This document shows, in pieces, positions 44,948-55,840 of a stretch of DNA of 64,000 nt (within the stretch, counting starts at the first letter, position 1; each line of letters opens with the position of its first letter). The translations under genes were made by a program, and so were the position numbers. Origin of the DNA: Pseudomonadota bacterium (GTDB lineage: Bacteria; Pseudomonadota; Gammaproteobacteria; Eutrophobiales; Eutrophobiaceae); assembly GCA_013112535.1 (NCBI GenBank), contig JABFGI010000004.1:62001-126000 (forward strand), given 5' to 3'. Below the pieces are notes generated by a model that worked only from the letters and a program-made list of their open reading frames with translations, made no database searches and was not told where the DNA came from.

Positions 44948-46945
44948 ATGCTTACAAGGCATGAACTAGCCAATGCGATTCGTGCATTAAGTATGGATGC
45001 AGTACAACAAGCAAACTCGGGACACCCAGGTGCACCGATGGGAATGGCGGATATCGCCGAAGTATTATGGAATGATTTTCTAAAACACAATCCTGCTAAC
45101 CCGAACTGGGATAATCGTGATCGTTTCGTCATGTCAAATGGTCATGGTTCTATGCTGGTTTATTCTTTACTGCACTTGTCTGGTTATGATTTACCGATAG
45201 AAGAATTAAAAAGTTTCCGCCAGTTACATTCAAAAACACCTGGCCATCCCGAATATGGTTATGCGCCCGGGGTAGAAACAACAACGGGACCGCTTGGACA
45301 GGGACTCGCCAACGCAGTTGGTATGGCCCTGGCAGAATCAATCCTGGCTGCAAAATTTAATAAGGATAGTTTGGATATTGTTAATCACCACACTTATGTT
45401 TCTGTCGGTGACGGTTGCTTAATGGAAGGCATTTCTCATGAAGCTTGCTCTTTTGCAGGGACAATGGGGCTAGGAAAATTAGTTGCTATATACGATGACA
45501 ACAAAATTTCGATTGATGGCGATGTATCCGGTTGGTTTACTGAAGATATACCTAAGCGATTTGAATCATACGGTTGGCATGTCATTCCTGATGTTGATGG
45601 ACACGATCCTGACGCCATAAAAAAAGCATTAACTGAAGCAAAAGCAAATGAGAAGCAACCTACCATCATCTGTTGCAAAACAATTATTGGTTGGGGTTCA
45701 CCGAATAAAGAAGGAAAAGAATCCTGTCATGGTGCGCCGTTAGGTGATGATGAAATAAAACTGACTCGTGAAAAATTGGGCTGGACTCATGATGCTTTTG
45801 TTATACCTGATGAACACTATGCTGCCTGGGATGCGAAAGAAAAAGGCAAAGAACTGGAAACAGTATGGAATGAAAAATTTTCTGCCTACGAATCAGCACA
45901 CCCCGAATTAGCTGCAGAATACAAACGCCGCATGGCCGGTAAACTTCCGGATAACTGGGACAGTATTGCAAAAGATTATATCGATGCATGTAATAACAAA
46001 GGCGATACTATTGCTTCACGTAAAGCATCACAAAATGCTATCGAAGCATTCGCAAGTCAATTACCTGAAATGCTGGGCGGTTCCGCAGATTTAACCGGTT
46101 CAAACTTAACAAACTGGTCAGGTTCAGTCGTCATTAATAGCATCAACAAAAACGGCAATTATATCTCATACGGTGTTCGTGAATTTGCCATGTCTGCCAT
46201 AGATAATGGCGTTGCTCTACATGGAGGTTTCATTCCCTATTCAGGAACATTTTTAATGTTTTCTGAATACGCCAGAAATGCATTACGCATGGCAGCATTA
46301 ATGAAAGTCCAGAATATTTTTGTCTACACCCATGATTCCATTGGTCTGGGCGAGGACGGTCCGACACATCAGGGCGTTGAACAGGCAGCAACACTACGTT
46401 TAATGCCTAATATGTCATTGTGGCGCCCCTGTGATGCGGTAGAATCAGCTGTTGCCTGGCAAGCAGCCATCGAGCGACGAGATGGACCAACAAGCCTGTT
46501 ATTTTCTCGTCAGAATCTAGCGCATATAGATAGAGATGACACGCAGCTAAAGAATATACAACGCGGTGGTTATAGTTTACTTCATGGTTCAGAACAACCT
46601 GACGCCGTTATTATTGCTACGGGTTCTGAAGTTGAAATAGCAATGAATGTTGCTAAACAGTTAAATTCAGAAGGCAAAAATATTCGCGTTGTATCAATGC
46701 CAAGTACTGATGTATTTGATCAACAGGATGATGATTATAAAGAAACCGTTTTACCCGACGCTTGTCGTAAGCGTATCGCTATAGAAGCGGGCGTTACAGA
46801 TTACTGGCGCAAATATATCGGTCTGGATGGAAAAGCACTGGGTGTAGACACCTTTGGAGAATCAGCGCCGGCAAAAACATTATTTGAACATTTCGGGTTA
46901 ACCGAAACTAATCTAAAACAAACCGTTAATGATTTATTAACCTGA
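44948..46945 (+). CDS. tkt: Transketolase
   Basis: 665 residues from the ATG at 44948, chosen because GGGGGA lies 5 nt upstream and the length fits the family; a reading from 44909 adds 13 unlike residues. Thiamine diphosphate motif [26 protein letters not shown]-terminal [35 protein letters not shown], and pyrimidine-domain [17 protein letters not shown]. It moves two-carbon units in the pentose phosphate, Calvin or ribulose monophosphate cycle. First gene of a six-gene operon (tkt-gap-pgk-pyk-fba-small protein) with gaps of 4-50 bp, an order resembling cbb-type operons, though no RuBisCO or phosphoribulokinase gene is here. Confidence 0.97.
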   Translation: MLTRHELANAIRALSMDAVQQANSGHPGAPMGMADIAEVLWNDFLKHNPANPNWDNRDRFVMSNGHGSMLVYSLLHLSGYDLPIEELKSFRQLHSKTPGHPEYGYAPGVETTTGPLGQGLANAVGMALAESILAAKFNKDSLDIVNHHTYVSVGDGCLMEGISHEACSFAGTMGLGKLVAIYDDNKISIDGDVSGWFTEDIPKRFESYGWHVIPDVDGHDPDAIKKALTEAKANEKQPTIICCKTIIGWGSPNKEGKESCHGAPLGDDEIKLTREKLGWTHDAFVIPDEHYAAWDAKEKGKELETVWNEKFSAYESAHPELAAEYKRRMAGKLPDNWDSIAKDYIDACNNKGDTIASRKASQNAIEAFASQLPEMLGGSADLTGSNLTNWSGSVVINSINKNGNYISYGVREFAMSAIDNGVALHGGFIPYSGTFLMFSEYARNALRMAALMKVQNIFVYTHDSIGLGEDGPTHQGVEQAATLRLMPNMSLWRPCDAVESAVAWQAAIERRDGPTSLLFSRQNLAHIDRDDTQLKNIQRGGYSLLHGSEQPDAVIIATGSEVEIAMNVAKQLNSEGKNIRVVSMPSTDVFDQQDDDYKETVLPDACRKRIAIEAGVTDYWRKYIGLDGKALGVDTFGESAPAKTLFEHFGLTETNLKQTVNDLLT

Positions 46946-46988
46946 ACGACATACAAAAATATTATATTAAGCAGAGTGGAGCAAAAGA

Positions 46989-48002
46989 ATGACAATTAAA
47001 GTAGGTATCAATGGTTATGGACGTATTGGTCGCAACATTTTACGTGCAGTATATGAATCAGGACGTAATGATGAAATCGAGATCGTCGCAATTAATGATT
47101 TAGGTGATGCAAATACCAATGCCCACCTTACTCAGTATGATACCGCTCATGGAAAATTTCCGGGTTCTGTTTCAGTCGAAGGCGAGAACATGATAGTAAA
47201 TGGTAACAAGGTACGCGTTCTTTCCGAACGTGATCCTGCTAACTTGCCCTGGAAAGAGTTAGGTGTCGATGTCGTTCATGAATCCACCGGTTTTTTTGCA
47301 AGTAAGGCAAAGGCCAGTGCTCATCTTAGTGGCGGCGCAAAAAAAGTTATTATTTCTGCACCAGGTGGCAATGATGTTGATGCAACTGTTGTTTATGGTG
47401 TTAACCATGATGTTCTCAAGTCTACTGACACAGTTATATCAAATGCGTCATGCACAACTAACTGTCTGGCACCTGTTGCTAAAGTCATTCATGAAAATAT
47501 AGGTATGGTTGCCGGCGTTATGACAACAGTCCATGCCTACACCAATGACCAGGTTTTAACAGATGTTTATCATTCTGATTTACGTCGTGCACGTTCTGCA
47601 ACCATGTCGATGATTCCTACCAAGACTGGTGCTGCTGCTGCAGTTGGTCTGGTATTACCTGAATTAAATGGGAAGCTTGACGGTTTTTCTGTTCGCGTGC
47701 CTACGATTAATGTTTCAATGGTTGATTTAAGTTTTACCGCAGCGAGAGACACAACTATAGAAGAAATTAATTCCTTAATGAAAGAAGCCGCTGAAGGACC
47801 GCTTAAAGGTGTGCTTGCCTATAACGAAGCGCCGTTGGTTTCTATTGACTTCAATCATGATCCGGCTTCTTCAACCTTTGATGCCTCTTTAACCAAGGTT
47901 CTTGAAGGTAAACTTGTTAAAGTTATTGCATGGTATGACAACGAATGGGGGTTTTCTAACCGTATGTTGGACACGACTGTTGCTTTGATGAACGCTAAAT
48001 AA
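46989..48002 (+). CDS. gap: Glyceraldehyde-3-phosphate dehydrogenase
   Basis: 337 residues. Rossmann start [10 protein letters not shown] (7-16) with [13 protein letters not shown] placing Asp at the adenine ribose pocket, which favours NAD. Catalytic Cys155 in [13 protein letters not shown], phosphate site [11 protein letters not shown] and SLTKV-like strands; conserved [12 protein letters not shown] at the end. It interconverts G3P and 1,3-bisphosphoglycerate. 43 bp after tkt and 4 bp before pgk. Confidence 0.97.
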   Translation: MTIKVGINGYGRIGRNILRAVYESGRNDEIEIVAINDLGDANTNAHLTQYDTAHGKFPGSVSVEGENMIVNGNKVRVLSERDPANLPWKELGVDVVHESTGFFASKAKASAHLSGGAKKVIISAPGGNDVDATVVYGVNHDVLKSTDTVISNASCTTNCLAPVAKVIHENIGMVAGVMTTVHAYTNDQVLTDVYHSDLRRARSATMSMIPTKTGAAAAVGLVLPELNGKLDGFSVRVPTINVSMVDLSFTAARDTTIEEINSLMKEAAEGPLKGVLAYNEAPLVSIDFNHDPASSTFDASLTKVLEGKLVKVIAWYDNEWGFSNRMLDTTVALMNAK

Positions 48003-48006
48003 ACAC

Positions 48007-49218
48007 ATGTCGATACTAGTTAAAATTGCTGATCTGGATTTATCGGGTAAAACAGTACTTATCCGGGAAGATTACAACGTTCCGATAAAAGACGGTGTTG
48101 TAACAAGCGATGTGCGTATTCAAGCGACCTTACCAACATTGGAACAAGTGCTCGAAGCCGGTGCCAAGATTATTCTTGTATCACATTTAGGTCGTCCCGT
48201 AGCAGGAGAATATAATGAAACGTTTTCTCTTGCTCCCGTTGCAAAATCGTTGAGTGAATTTCTTGGCATGGATGTCCCGTTAATAAAAGACTGGGTTGAT
48301 GGTATCGACATGACAAACCATCAAGTTGTACTTTGTGAAAACGCACGCTTTGAAAAAGGCGAAACCAGCAACGATGAAGATCTCGCCCGTAAAATGGCAC
48401 AACTTTGTCAGGTTTATATAAACGATGCCTTTGCCACAGCGCATCGCGCACAGGCATCGACCCATGGTGTGGCCAAATACGCCGCTGTCTCTGCAGCAGG
48501 GCCATTACTTATTGAAGAATTAAAGTCATTGTCGAAAGCACTCCGTGAACCGGAAAAACCTGTCATTGCAATTGTTGGCGGATCTAAAGTTTCCAGCAAA
48601 CTTACTATTCTTGAAACACTTTCAGAAAAAGTCGATCAACTTATTGTGGGTGGCGGCATTGCCAATACATTTTTAAAAGCTGCTGGTTATGAAGTGGGCA
48701 AATCACTTTACGAAGAAGATTTGGTTGAAGTTGCCAGTAAACTTATGAAACAGGCAGAAGAGAATGGTTGTAAAATCCCTCTGCCTGTAGATGTTATTTG
48801 CGGCAAAGAATTTGACGAGAGCACACAGGCTGTAACCAAGTTAGTAAGTGATGTAGAAGCAGATGATATGATCATGGACGTTGGTCCGCAAACTTCCAAA
48901 CTACTAAATGAATTAATCGGTCAAGCAAAGACCATTGTCTGGAATGGTCCTCTTGGTGTTTTTGAATTCGATCAATTCAGTCAGGGAACTGAAAGCCTGG
49001 CAAATGCCATTGCAAAAAGTAACGCCTATTCTATAGCAGGCGGTGGCGACACCATTGCAGCGATATCAAAATTCAAAATTGAAAATGAAGTTTCGTATAT
49101 CTCAACTGGCGGAGGTGCTTTTCTTGAATTTCTTGAAGGTAAAAAACTACCCGCCATCGAGATTCTGGAAGAAGCGGCTCGTGCATGGGAAGCAATGGAA
49201 AAAGCCAGAGAACTATAA
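48007..49218 (+). CDS. pgk: Phosphoglycerate kinase
   Basis: 403 residues, bilobal kinase of usual length. N-terminal [31 protein letters not shown], hinge region [15 protein letters not shown], and the nucleotide-binding GGGDTIAAI and [19 protein letters not shown]. RxDxNVP has Glu-Asp-Tyr instead of the common Val-Asp-Phe at its centre, a mild variation. It makes ATP from 1,3-bisphosphoglycerate, or the reverse in carbon fixation. Four bp after gap. Confidence 0.97.
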   Translation: MSILVKIADLDLSGKTVLIREDYNVPIKDGVVTSDVRIQATLPTLEQVLEAGAKIILVSHLGRPVAGEYNETFSLAPVAKSLSEFLGMDVPLIKDWVDGIDMTNHQVVLCENARFEKGETSNDEDLARKMAQLCQVYINDAFATAHRAQASTHGVAKYAAVSAAGPLLIEELKSLSKALREPEKPVIAIVGGSKVSSKLTILETLSEKVDQLIVGGGIANTFLKAAGYEVGKSLYEEDLVEVASKLMKQAEENGCKIPLPVDVICGKEFDESTQAVTKLVSDVEADDMIMDVGPQTSKLLNELIGQAKTIVWNGPLGVFEFDQFSQGTESLANAIAKSNAYSIAGGGDTIAAISKFKIENEVSYISTGGGAFLEFLEGKKLPAIEILEEAARAWEAMEKAREL

Positions 49219-49247
49219 AATACAATATACGGATAAACATTAACTAA

Positions 49248-50690
49248 ATGAGAAGAACCAAAATTATTGCCACGCTGGGACCCGCAACAGATGAGCCCGG
49301 CATGTTGGAAAAATTAATTAACGCTGGCGTTGATGTGTTTCGATTAAATTATTCACATCAAACACATGCCGAGCATGAAAGACGAATGAAAGAAATTCGT
49401 AAACTATCATATCAACATAAACATGCCGTTGCTGTCATTGCCGACTTACAAGGCCCTAAAATTCGAATCGAACAATTCAAAGATGGAAATATTAATTTAC
49501 GTGAAGGTGCCAATTTTAAAATTAATACTGAACTTGCTACAGAAGACGGCGATGAAACTCAGGTTGGTGTAACTTATAAAGAACTCGCTAAAGATGTAAA
49601 AGCTGATGACAAATTATTAATTGATGACGGCAAAGTTGTTTTACACGTTAATTCAGTTAAAGGTCCTATTATAGATTGTATAGTTATTAATGGTGGTGAA
49701 TTAAGTAATAACAAAGGCATTAATCTTCAGGGCGGAGGTTTATCTGCAAGCGCGGTTACTGAAAAAGATATTGATGACATGAAACATGCTGCAGAGATCA
49801 AGGTTGATTTTATTGCTATATCTTTTCCAAGAGACGGCAATGATGTGAAAAAAGCGCGAGACATGATGAAAGAACATAACTGTTCCGCACAATTAATTTC
49901 CAAAATTGAACGCGCTGAAGCTTTAAATCATATCGAGGAAATTATTGAAGGTTCTGATGCTATTATGATTGCCCGAGGCGATCTTGGTGTAGAAATTGGT
50001 GATGCGGCATTACCACCGGTACAAAAAAGTTTAATAAAAATGGCACGAGACATGGATCGTGCTGTCATTACAGCAACACAAATGATGGAATCCATGATTG
50101 AACATAAAATCCCAACACGAGCAGAAGTGTTTGATGTTGCCAATGCAGTTATTGATGGCACAGATGCCGTCATGTTATCTGGTGAAACCAGTATTGGTCA
50201 TTACCCGGATAAAGTAGTTGAAGCGATGTCGCGTGTTTGTGAAGAAGCTGAAAAACAACGTAGCGTCCGTATTTCAGATCATCGAATCAATCAGCGTTTT
50301 GAAACCATCTCGGAAGCCGTAGCCATGTCGAGCATGTATGCTGCAAATCATATTGGTGCGAAAGCAATTTGTGCATTAACGGAAACAGGTGGCACTTGCT
50401 TGTGGATGTCGCGCATTAGTTCCGGCTTACCAATTTTTGCTTTTACCCGAAATACATCTACTCGTAGACGCGTCGGTTTATATCGTGGCGTCTATCCAAT
50501 GAAATTCGATATCACGCATACTGATCCTTTGGAAGCAAATAAACAGATGATTAATCAATTAATTGAATTTGGTGCCGTAGAAGATGGAGATATTGTCATT
50601 ATCACCAAAGGCGATCTACGTGGTAAACGTGGCGGGACAAACAACATGAAAATTATTCAGGTCGGTCAGGCACTGGAACATACTCTTTAA
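49248..50690 (+). CDS. pyk: Pyruvate kinase
   Basis: 480 residues. TKIIATLGPAT start, VFRLNYSHQ with the phosphoenolpyruvate-site Arg, VIADLQGPKIRIE, ISKIERAEALNHIEEII with the catalytic Lys, DAIMIARGDLGVEI for metal, TATQMMESMI and AVMLSGETSIG. The C-terminal allosteric domain is full (GDLRGKRGGTNNMKIIQV). It turns PEP and ADP into pyruvate and ATP. Its presence among gap-pgk-fba suggests the operon serves a glycolytic direction as well as sugar phosphate recycling. Confidence 0.97.
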   Translation: MRRTKIIATLGPATDEPGMLEKLINAGVDVFRLNYSHQTHAEHERRMKEIRKLSYQHKHAVAVIADLQGPKIRIEQFKDGNINLREGANFKINTELATEDGDETQVGVTYKELAKDVKADDKLLIDDGKVVLHVNSVKGPIIDCIVINGGELSNNKGINLQGGGLSASAVTEKDIDDMKHAAEIKVDFIAISFPRDGNDVKKARDMMKEHNCSAQLISKIERAEALNHIEEIIEGSDAIMIARGDLGVEIGDAALPPVQKSLIKMARDMDRAVITATQMMESMIEHKIPTRAEVFDVANAVIDGTDAVMLSGETSIGHYPDKVVEAMSRVCEEAEKQRSVRISDHRINQRFETISEAVAMSSMYAANHIGAKAICALTETGGTCLWMSRISSGLPIFAFTRNTSTRRRVGLYRGVYPMKFDITHTDPLEANKQMINQLIEFGAVEDGDIVIITKGDLRGKRGGTNNMKIIQVGQALEHTL

Positions 50691-50740
50691 AACAACCAGC
50701 AATTATTTTTAAAACTAATAGCGTTAACGAGGCAAATAAA

Positions 50741-51763
50741 ATGAGCGCAGCAGAACTCGAAGCAACAGCAAAAGCAATGGTAGAAAATGGCAAAGGTATT
50801 CTTGCTATAGATGAAAGTACTCCTACAATAGGCAAACGATTCGATACAATTAATCTTGAATCTACTGAAGAAAACCGTAGAGCTTATCGTGATTTATTAA
50901 TTACTAACCCTGGCGGCAACGAATACATCAGTGGCATGATTCTTTTTGATGAGACAATACGTCAATCAACCAGTGATGGCGTTCCTTTTGCGAAGGCACT
51001 GATCGATCAAGGCATAATGCCCGGAATCAAGGTCGATACTGGAGCTAAAGAATTTGCACTACATCCAAATGAAAAAATTACCGAAGGTCTTGATGGTTTG
51101 CGCGACCGTCTGGCAGAATATAAATCTCTCGGCGCAAAGTTTGCCAAGTGGCGCGCCGTTATCACTATTGGCAACAACATCCCGACGCAAGCATGTATTG
51201 ACGCAAATGCTCATGCACTTGCACGATACGCAGGACTTTGTCAGGAAGCAGGTATTGTCCCTATGGTTGAGCCAGAAGTGTTGATGGATGCCGACAACAC
51301 AATCGATACCTGTTATGACGTTACTGAAAAAACGCTATCGGCACTATTTGCAGCACTCAAGAGTCAAGACATTAGTATTGAACATACCATCTTGAAAATT
51401 AATATGGTTATCTCAGGCAAACAATGTTCAACGCAAGCCGATGTTCAGGAAGTTGCAGATAAAACCGTTAAATGCCTGCTTGACAATGTACCCGCAGAAC
51501 TTCCCGGTATTGTTTTCCTTTCTGGTGGACAAAGCGATGAGTTGGCAACTGCACATCTTAATGCCATGAATGCCAGCAACCCTGACCTGCCCTGGCCATT
51601 AAGCTTTTCTTACGGACGTGCATTACAAGCGCCTTGCCTTAAAGCATGGGGCGGTAAAGCAGAGAATGTTGAGGCCGCTCAGAAAGCATTATTACACCGT
51701 TCTAAATGTAATAGCCTGGCCTGTAAAGGTGAATACAATGCCGACATGGAAAATGTCGCTTAA
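50741..51763 (+). CDS. fba: Fructose-bisphosphate aldolase, class I
   Basis: 340 residues. Class I, metal-independent: NGKGILAIDESTPTIGKRF near 16-34, Lys at KWRAVI (137), and the Schiff-base Lys219 in TILKINMVISGK, with GIVFLSGGQSDELATAHLNAMN and WPLSFSYGRALQAPCLKAW. It cleaves or forms fructose-1,6-bisphosphate. Class I is the animal/plant form and the minority type in gammaproteobacteria, where class II is commoner. GAGG site 9 nt before ATG, 50 bp after pyk. Confidence 0.96.
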   Translation: MSAAELEATAKAMVENGKGILAIDESTPTIGKRFDTINLESTEENRRAYRDLLITNPGGNEYISGMILFDETIRQSTSDGVPFAKALIDQGIMPGIKVDTGAKEFALHPNEKITEGLDGLRDRLAEYKSLGAKFAKWRAVITIGNNIPTQACIDANAHALARYAGLCQEAGIVPMVEPEVLMDADNTIDTCYDVTEKTLSALFAALKSQDISIEHTILKINMVISGKQCSTQADVQEVADKTVKCLLDNVPAELPGIVFLSGGQSDELATAHLNAMNASNPDLPWPLSFSYGRALQAPCLKAWGGKAENVEAAQKALLHRSKCNSLACKGEYNADMENVA

Positions 51764-51778
51764 TTAGTTTCATTAATT

Positions 51779-52042
51779 ATGACAGACACTCAACTTACCA
51801 TAGAGGCAAGTGTCGCCTATCAGGCTTTTCAGGAAATGCATGAAAGTAAACAAACCTATTTTACTTTCCTGCAAGAAATAGATGTTAAATATAAAGACGG
51901 TGGTGAAGCAAGTAAAGACGAAACCGGGGAGCTGGCAAAGCTCCTCGCAGAACATAGTAAAAAAGTAGCCGCTTTTAATATCGCCATGTCAGCCGTTGAA
52001 GATTTTGAAGCACGAGCCGCATTGATAAAACTGATGTCTTAA
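51779..52042 (+). CDS. Small conserved protein downstream of aldolase
   Basis: 87 residues, no signal peptide. All helical and charged (YQAFQEMHESKQTYFTFLQEID, KLLAEHSKKVAAFNIAMSAVEDFEARAALI). 15 bp after fba, so part of the carbon operon. No catalytic motif or named family recognised; a role in the pathway is suggested only by position. It converges on the lipoprotein gene 4 bp away. Confidence 0.65.
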   Translation: MTDTQLTIEASVAYQAFQEMHESKQTYFTFLQEIDVKYKDGGEASKDETGELAKLLAEHSKKVAAFNIAMSAVEDFEARAALIKLMS

Positions 52043-52046
52043 AAAA

Positions 52047-52256
52047 TTACTGGCTCTGCTCTTCCAGTGCTTTACGTGTGTTTTCAACTGATTCCGTTAG
52101 CATGCCTTCAACTTCTTTAGCCTTGTCAATCGTATCAGTTTGCCCTTTCCAGACATGATCTTTTTTAGCTTCCGCAAAACTATTACTATCATCTGAACAT
52201 GCGGTAAATATTAAACTTGAAATTAACAACAAAAATACTTTAAAAACGTTTTTCAT
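52047..52256 (-). CDS. Small lipoprotein
   Basis: 69 residues. Signal with a lipobox, LLISSLIFTAC, placing the acylated Cys at residue 20; then SDDSNSFAEAKKDHVWKGQTDTIDKAKEVEGMLTES, a short helical tail. The Asp after +1 (Ser-Asp at +2/+3) gives no strong inner-membrane retention signal. Function unknown; adjacent to the carbonic anhydrase gene on the same strand (26 bp). Confidence 0.7.
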   Translation of the reverse strand: MKNVFKVFLLLISSLIFTACSDDSNSFAEAKKDHVWKGQTDTIDKAKEVEGMLTESVENTRKALEEQSQ

Positions 52257-52282
52257 TCTATACCTCTCTGACTTTAGCGACC

Positions 52283-52933
52283 TTATTTACTACTTATAGC
52301 TAAATCTTTAACAGGAATAAATTTTTCACCCTGTTTACCTAACAGGCTACCTGTATCGATATCAAAATACCAACCATGTATAAACAATTTTCCTTCATCA
52401 TAACGATCTTTAATCCATGGAAATGTCATGAGATTATATAATGATGTTTCTATAGATGCTTTTTCACAAAGCGCACATTGTTCCGAAAACTCCTTATCGC
52501 CGTGTTCCAGTAAAATTTTATTTCTTGCCGAACGGGCAATCTCCATCCATGGATCAATAAATACGTATTTATGATCCAGGTGATCGCCTTCCATTAAGCT
52601 TTTAATACCACCACATTGACTGTGCCCAAAAACAATGATGTGCTTTACCTCAAGATGCTTTACCGCGAATTCCATCGCGGCACTGGTGCCGTGTAATTTA
52701 TCATCCGGCTCATTAATAGGAACAAGGTTAGCAACATTACGAATAACAAAAATATCTCCGGGAACAGTATCCATAACCTGTGCTGGATGAACACGTGAAT
52801 CACAACATGAAATCACCAGAAACTTTGGTGACTGTCCTTGTTCAAATAAACTCTCATAAACATCCGGTTGTTCTTCAAAATATTTTCTATGGAACCGTTG
52901 ATAACCATCAATTAATTTTTTTATTTCTTGCAT
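52283..52933 (-). CDS. can: Beta-carbonic anhydrase
   Basis: 216 residues. Zinc ligands and dyad in SCCDSRVHP (Cys43, Asp45, Arg47) and FGHSQCGGI (His104, Cys107). No signal peptide, so cytosolic; it interconverts CO2 and bicarbonate. Length and motifs match the Can/CynT type. The carbon operon is close but on the other strand. It lies 19 bp after purC on the same strand; bicarbonate also feeds purine synthesis, so cotranscription is plausible. Confidence 0.95.
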   Translation of the reverse strand: MQEIKKLIDGYQRFHRKYFEEQPDVYESLFEQGQSPKFLVISCCDSRVHPAQVMDTVPGDIFVIRNVANLVPINEPDDKLHGTSAAMEFAVKHLEVKHIIVFGHSQCGGIKSLMEGDHLDHKYVFIDPWMEIARSARNKILLEHGDKEFSEQCALCEKASIETSLYNLMTFPWIKDRYDEGKLFIHGWYFDIDTGSLLGKQGEKFIPVKDLAISSK

Positions 52934-52952
52934 AATATTTAAATTTTAATAT

Positions 52953-53846
52953 TTATAAAATTAGTTTGTCGCGTGCTTCTTCATATTTTGCCGCCGTGTT
53001 GCTAATTACTTCTTCCGGTAACTTTGGTCCAGGTGCGGTTTTATCCCAATCCAGTGTTTCCAGATAATCTCTAATATATTGTTTATCAAAACTCGGGGGG
53101 CTACTGCCAACTTTATAAGAGTTAACTGGCCAAAAACGCGAGGAGTCGGGTGTTAAAACTTCATCAATTAAGACCAGTTGATCATTTTCATCCAGGCCAA
53201 ACTCAAATTTTGTATCTGCAATTATAATATCTTTCGTCAAGGCATACTCAACGGCCTGCGTATATATTTTTAAACTAATATCACGTACCTGTTCTGCCAG
53301 ATCCTGGCCAATTAATTTAACCGTATCTTCAAAATTGATATTCTCATCATGATCGCCGACATCCGCTTTCGTCGCTGGAGTAAATATAGGTTCGGGTAAT
53401 TTTTCTGCTTGCTGCAAACCTGCAGGTAATTTTATCCCGCATACCGACCCTGTTACCTGATAATCTTTCCATCCAGAACCAATTAAATAGCCACGAATCA
53501 CTGCTTCAATTGGTAATGGCTTTAATTTACGTACTACATTAGCGCGCCCTTGCAACGCATCAAGCTCTTCTGTTTCCTTAATCACATCTTTAACAGGAAT
53601 AGTAGTAAGGTGATTTGGAATAATATTTTGACAACGATTAAACCAGAAATTGGAAACTTCCGTCAAAACCCGTCCTTTACCAGGTATCGGATCAGGCAAT
53701 ATAACATCAAAAGCAGAGAGTCGATCACTGGTCACGATCAACATATGTTGGTCATCAATGCTGTATATATCCCGTACCTTGCCATTGCTGATTAATGGTA
53801 AACTTTTGATGTTAGATCGATAGAGGGTATCTGATTTGGATTGCAT
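52953..53846 (-). CDS. purC: SAICAR synthetase
   Basis: 297 residues, the longer bacterial/yeast-like form of phosphoribosylaminoimidazole-succinocarboxamide synthase (E. coli PurC is about 237). Marks: [57 protein letters not shown] and [32 protein letters not shown]. It condenses CAIR with aspartate in purine synthesis. Confidence 0.97.
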   Translation of the reverse strand: MQSKSDTLYRSNIKSLPLISNGKVRDIYSIDDQHMLIVTSDRLSAFDVILPDPIPGKGRVLTEVSNFWFNRCQNIIPNHLTTIPVKDVIKETEELDALQGRANVVRKLKPLPIEAVIRGYLIGSGWKDYQVTGSVCGIKLPAGLQQAEKLPEPIFTPATKADVGDHDENINFEDTVKLIGQDLAEQVRDISLKIYTQAVEYALTKDIIIADTKFEFGLDENDQLVLIDEVLTPDSSRFWPVNSYKVGSSPPSFDKQYIRDYLETLDWDKTAPGPKLPEEVISNTAAKYEEARDKLIL

Positions 53847-54087
53847 AATATTATAGAAATTTACTAAATTGTATAAAGCATTATTGTCCCATACTCACCA
53901 GATTTCATCTAATACCTGAATTAAAAATAAAGTTAAAACCGATTAATATAAGCTATTGAATTAGTTGATAAGTTTTGCCAATAAACTAACCAACAACCGT
54001 CATGTGTATAATCGGGAATTATTATATATTTAAATAATCAGGCAAATTTTAAGACATTTTAAATATTGAGACTTCTGCTATCTAGTA

Positions 54088-55521
54088 TTAAAAATCAGCT
54101 CTAATCGTTAAGCTAATTCTATCTTCATTAAAATCGTCTCTTAAAAAACGTTTGCTGTATTCGATATTCCCGGTAATTCCATTTTTATTAAAATAGCGAA
54201 CTCCCGTCATCATCAAAATATCATCATTATCATTAGAAGGTTGTGGTCCAGTTGTCACCGAAATTTCTCTTAATGCAAAATCATTTTGATAAGACAAACT
54301 AACAAAAGGTTCATAGTTCTTAAAACTATAAGCAACATCACCTGCAAGACTGAGAGTACCGACTTTAGTACGACTATTTGCGACAACAGTTCCATCACTT
54401 TCTGTAAACGAATCCAGAGTGCTACTTGCATATGAAGCACCAACACGTGTACCGATGATCCAGTTATCATAAAAAGTTATTCCATTTAAATTGAATGCGC
54501 CAAACATTCGATCTGAGTTCGGCGAACTGGTAATTCGAGTTGTTCCCGTTGTTAATATACGAAATTGATCATATTCAACTTTCGAATAACCCACAGTAAA
54601 ATCAACGCTCAGGCTATCTGTTAATAATGCGCCAAAATAGGGTGCAATTGTGTAGGTATCCGTTTCCTGGTTACCTCTATTAAATGTTGTATCGATATCA
54701 CCTTTATCATAACCAAAGGCAATTCCCAATATCGTATTTTCCCAAAAACCAAAATCAATCCCACCGAGGAATCCGTGACTGGCGCCATCAAAAGCGGTAC
54801 TACTGAGATCATTTTCATAAGCAGTATAGGAATAACTACCCCAGACACCATATGGAATTGCGACATCATCACCGGCATTTAAACCTGTTGCACCTTTGAT
54901 TTTGAATTGATTATCACCAAGTACAAACGGCCCACCAAAAAATAAACCACTCAATGCAGCGGAAACATGGCTACTAACCCCAAAAATCGTACCCTGTATT
55001 TGAGTATTAAATAAAGCAGCATCTGTGACTGTACTACCAGGGGTAACAGCTGGTGCAATTACTGTTGCCGATGTAAGTTGAATAGATCCGCTACCATTAA
55101 AAATACAGCCGTCTCCGCCAACATTAGCCCCTGTAAATGTAAATGTGATTGTATTATTAACAAGCGTAGCAGCGATATTTACTGTATCAACATCCGGACC
55201 AGGCGGATCAGCAACGGTAAAATTCAGGCTTGTCTGACTCGTGAAAATACCTGTGCCAGTCATAGTAGTGACAGAACCATCAGATTCAGTGCTTGTTAAA
55301 GACACATTAAAACTGCTGCCACTTTGCCCACTGAAGATTACCGAAACCTGGTCGGTAAAAGGACCATCGAGAGTACCAGGAGTACACGAGCTATCCGTTC
55401 CCGAGACTGAACCAACCCATGTTCCTGAAGTAATATCAGGATAAGTTGCATGCACCACTGGACTGGTTACCAAAAAAATTAAAAACAACAAAAACCAGTG
55501 ATTAGGCTTAAACACATGCAT
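54088..55521 (-). CDS. Autotransporter-like barrel protein with N-terminal domain
   Basis: About 477 residues from the ATG at 55521, which a GGAG at 55534-55531 places 9 nt away; three upstream residues (from 55530) are possible. Signal peptide to VVHA. Residues about 30-160 form a beta-rich, Thr/Ser-rich domain with two Cys (GTDSSCTPGTLDG, GDGCIFNGSGSI). A linker and barrel follow, closely similar to the short paralogue at 42811 (PYGVWGSYSY, HGFLGGIDFGFWENT, SRTKVGTLSLAGDVAYSF), ending ISLTIRADF. Same strand, 11 kb apart. Function unknown. Confidence 0.8.
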   Translation of the reverse strand: MHVFKPNHWFLLFLIFLVTSPVVHATYPDITSGTWVGSVSGTDSSCTPGTLDGPFTDQVSVIFSGQSGSSFNVSLTSTESDGSVTTMTGTGIFTSQTSLNFTVADPPGPDVDTVNIAATLVNNTITFTFTGANVGGDGCIFNGSGSIQLTSATVIAPAVTPGSTVTDAALFNTQIQGTIFGVSSHVSAALSGLFFGGPFVLGDNQFKIKGATGLNAGDDVAIPYGVWGSYSYTAYENDLSSTAFDGASHGFLGGIDFGFWENTILGIAFGYDKGDIDTTFNRGNQETDTYTIAPYFGALLTDSLSVDFTVGYSKVEYDQFRILTTGTTRITSSPNSDRMFGAFNLNGITFYDNWIIGTRVGASYASSTLDSFTESDGTVVANSRTKVGTLSLAGDVAYSFKNYEPFVSLSYQNDFALREISVTTGPQPSNDNDDILMMTGVRYFNKNGITGNIEYSKRFLRDDFNEDRISLTIRADF

Positions 55522-55840
55522 ATTCATCATCTCCGATATATTCAGTTCGATTGAACCTGTTAAAAAAATAAAATTCTATATCCAATGCAGATAACGAATG
55601 GCTTCCAAACCTGACTAGTTGTTTTAAAATTATGTAATTATGATAAAACTTCTATTATATAGAGCCATTATTATATTCTGAATCCAGAATAAAAGTCTTC
55701 AATAAATTTAGTTGCCGTAACGAATTACCAGATAAATTCCTTACGACATCAATAAGACGCGTGATATAGCAATCAATCAAACACGATAGTCCTTCAATAC
55801 AACGAGCAAAATATATCTGGACTATGTATAAGTTATATAA
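55522..55840. other. Intergenic stretch between glnS and the barrel gene
   Basis: About 310 bp, very AT-rich. A small dyad ATTCTG-AATC-CAGAAT at 55677-55692 lacks a T run and is not convincing as the glnS terminator. It must hold the promoter of the barrel gene; no frame or RNA fold was recognised. Confidence 0.45.

Noticed and set aside
55677..55692. Dyad ATTCTG-AATC-CAGAAT downstream of glnS
   Set aside because: AT-rich short stem without T tract; likely chance in AT-rich DNA.
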